Assembly (NCBI RefSeq): GCF_003958625.1 | Contig: NZ_RSEL01000005.1 | Location: forward strand, 421,607 to 485,606 | Reading direction: 5' to 3' | DNA from: Tsuneonella rigui | GTDB taxonomy: Bacteria; Pseudomonadota; Alphaproteobacteria; Sphingomonadales; Sphingomonadaceae | DNA: 64,000 nt | In this document: positions 62,585-64,000 of the stretch, piece by piece | Numbering within the stretch: position 1 is the stretch's first letter | Layout of the letters: each line of letters opens with the position of its first letter | Made by a program: the position numbers and the translations under genes | Notes under the pieces: model-generated | Seen by the model: only the letters and a program-made list of their open reading frames with translations | The model's database searches: none | Told to the model about the DNA's origin: nothing

Positions 62585-64000
62585 ATGCGCATCCGGCGGC
62601 TCAAGCTCAGCGGGTTCAAGAGCTTCGTCGAGCCGTCCGAGCTGCGCATCGAGCCTGGCCTGACCGGGGTCGTCGGCCCCAACGGCTGCGGCAAGTCCAA
62701 CCTCTTGGAAGCGATCCGGTGGGTGATGGGCGAGAACTCGCCCAAGTCCATGCGCTCGGGCGGGATGGACGACGTCATCTTCGCCGGCACCGCTAGCCGC
62801 CCACAGCGCGATTTCGCCGAGGTCGTGCTGGCGGGCGATACCGAGGAGGGCGAACCGCTCGAGGTCGTCCGCCGGATCGAGCGCGGCGCGGGGAGCGCCT
62901 ACAGGGTCAACGGCCGCGACGTGCGTGCGAAGGACGTGGCGCTGACTTTCGCCGATGCGGCGACCGGAGCGCACTCGCCCGCGCTGGTGAGCCAGGGCAA
63001 GATCGCCCAAGTGATCGCCGCCAAGCCCGCCGAGCGGCGCATGATGCTGGAAGAAGCCGCCGGCATTGCGGGCCTCCACGTCCGCCGCCGCGACGCCGAG
63101 GGCAAGCTCAGGCAGACCGAGGCCAACCTGGCGCGGCTCGAAGACCTGATGGCGGGGCTCGACAGCCAGATCGCCACGCTGCGCCGGCAGGCCAAGCAGG
63201 CCGAGCGCTACACCGCCCTGTCCGACCAGATTCGCATCGCCGAAGCACGGCTGCTGTTCGCACGCTGGCGCGATGCAGCCGCTGCCGCCGAAGCCGCCCG
63301 GGCAGAAGCCAAGACTGCGGACGAGCGCGTGGCCGCCGCGCAGGCTGCGACTGCCGAGGCACAGAAAGCGCAGGCGGCCGCCGCGCATGCCCTCGCCGAA
63401 GCGCGCGAGGAGCTCGCCGACCGGCGCGACGATGCCAGCGCCCACGGTCACCGGATGGCGGCTCTCACCAGCCAGCTCGAAGCCGCTGAGCAGCGCCTCG
63501 CCGACCTTGACCGCCAGCGCACCCGGCTGGAGGAGGATCGAGGCGACGCCGACCGCCTGACCCGCGACGCCGCCGAAGCACTCGCGCGGCTGGAGAAGGA
63601 ACTGGCCGCCAACAGCGCCGCGCTGGCCAACGACGAAGCGCGCCGCCCCGCACTCGCTGCGAAGCTGGAGGATGCCGACCGCGCCAGCCGCGCCGCCGAA
63701 CTGGCGCTCGCCCGCGCCACCGCGGAGCACGCCGGGGTCGAGGCGGAGTGGCGGGTCGCCGAAGCGGAGGTCGCCCAGGCCGCCGCTCGGTTGGCGCGGC
63801 TCGATGGCGAAACGCGGCGCCTCGACGAAGCGCGTGCGGCCTTGTCGCAGGGGGGTGATCTCCAATCGGGCTTGGATGCGGCTCGAAAGCAGGTCGAAGT
63901 CACTGCCGCCGCCACAGCGCGGGCGCGTGAGGCGCTCGACGCCAAGCGATCGCGCAAGGAGACCCTGCAGGCCGCGCGCGACGAGGCCGCGAGCGCGCTC
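62585..64000 (+). CDS. smc: Chromosome segregation protein SMC, N-terminal part (cut by window edge)
   Basis: The first 472 residues of an SMC condensin ATPase. Walker A is GPNGCGKSN at 31-39 after the typical MRIRRLKLSGFKSFVEP start. The DVIFAGTASRPQR and SQGKIAQVIAAKPAERRMMLEEAAGIAG segment is the SMC head signature. From about residue 165 a long Ala/Arg/Glu-rich coiled coil begins and runs off the right edge. It condenses and separates the chromosome. In alphaproteobacteria smc often follows DUF721-DsbA genes, and that order is seen here. Confidence 0.96.
   Translation, partial: MRIRRLKLSGFKSFVEPSELRIEPGLTGVVGPNGCGKSNLLEAIRWVMGENSPKSMRSGGMDDVIFAGTASRPQRDFAEVVLAGDTEEGEPLEVVRRIERGAGSAYRVNGRDVRAKDVALTFADAATGAHSPALVSQGKIAQVIAAKPAERRMMLEEAAGIAGLHVRRRDAEGKLRQTEANLARLEDLMAGLDSQIATLRRQAKQAERYTALSDQIRIAEARLLFARWRDAAAAAEAARAEAKTADERVAAAQAATAEAQKAQAAAAHALAEAREELADRRDDASAHGHRMAALTSQLEAAEQRLADLDRQRTRLEEDRGDADRLTRDAAEALARLEKELAANSAALANDEARRPALAAKLEDADRASRAAELALARATAEHAGVEAEWRVAEAEVAQAAARLARLDGETRRLDEARAALSQGGDLQSGLDAARKQVEVTAAATARAREALDAKRSRKETLQAARDEAASAL

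Noticed and set aside
60940..62790. A 616-codon open frame on the minus strand opposite the DsbA genes and smc
   Set aside because: The three DsbA genes with signal peptides, active sites and coupled starts are on the plus strand. The antisense frame shows only Arg-, Ala- and Gly-rich composition.

Overview
The window is a gene-dense, GC-rich stretch of an alphaproteobacterial chromosome, most likely from the Sphingomonadales (Erythrobacteraceae/Sphingomonadaceae type). Several features point this way: a C4-pathway 5-aminolevulinate synthase, a MucR/Ros regulator, a class II DAHP synthase, a carboxynorspermidine-type polyamine operon, a perfect CtrA-type box, two perfect EcfG-type general-stress promoters, and the lepB-rnc-era and mutY-DUF721-dsbA-smc arrangements. 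I see no rRNA, tRNA, insertion sequence, prophage or CRISPR array. No gap between genes exceeds about 210 bases, so there are no long empty stretches.

Layout. 1-2134: the start of a two-PAS sensor protein (cut by the left edge) behind an EcfG-type promoter, and pgi. 2298-5635: lepB-rnc-era, overlapping, then an AraC-type regulator. 5632-11127 (minus): plsY-dprA, two small membrane proteins, topA and a 60-residue basic protein coupled to topA. 11238-15654: murI, hemA, and a NarX/NarL-like kinase-regulator pair. 15655-19463: a regulatory region with a CtrA box and structured leader, an unrecognised six-cysteine exported protein, a strong terminator and a TonB-receptor-like outer-membrane protein. 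19610-23994: a PAS-GGDEF-EAL-PilZ protein, a nitroreductase, a Thr-rich exported protein and a TauD-family dioxygenase. 23995-28105 (minus): polyamine block of carboxy(nor)spermidine dehydrogenase, a DUF486 membrane protein, carboxy(nor)spermidine decarboxylase, then an ornithine-type decarboxylase behind a structured leader.

28171-34882: threonine/serine dehydratase, tandem MAPEG proteins, trxB, a tyrosine phosphatase, a membrane retropepsin, and egtD/egtB for ergothioneine. 35004-46676: quinone reductase, class II DAHP synthase, a double-domain M16 peptidase, then nfuA, a RutE-like reductase, tsaB-rimI, mucR, a Fur-family gene, plsC, miaB and an outer-membrane protein. 46768-52005: phoH-ybeY-corC, a LysR regulator and two overlapping AraC paralogues. 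52023-58769: a cyclophilin, mgtE, DUF1489, a TauE/SafE transporter, an EcfG-type promoter with a small acidic protein, a FrnE-like DsbA, nudC, a serine hydrolase and a small membrane protein. 58766-64000: mutY, DUF721/DciA, three tandem DsbA-like thiol oxidoreductases (the middle one a lipoprotein) and the start of smc.

Working together. Much of the window is housekeeping, but redox and stress functions recur: TrxB, MAPEG, ergothioneine, four DsbA-fold proteins, NudC, MutY, two nitroreductases, and two EcfG-type promoters. The least explained parts are the CtrA-boxed exported protein with its receptor-like neighbour, the polyamine leader and operon, and the fact that all seven convergent gene pairs end in interlocked or abutting stop codons with no intergenic space. 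Start codons were chosen from ribosome-binding sites, coupling to the upstream gene and usual family length; functions are from recognised motifs, not database searches.
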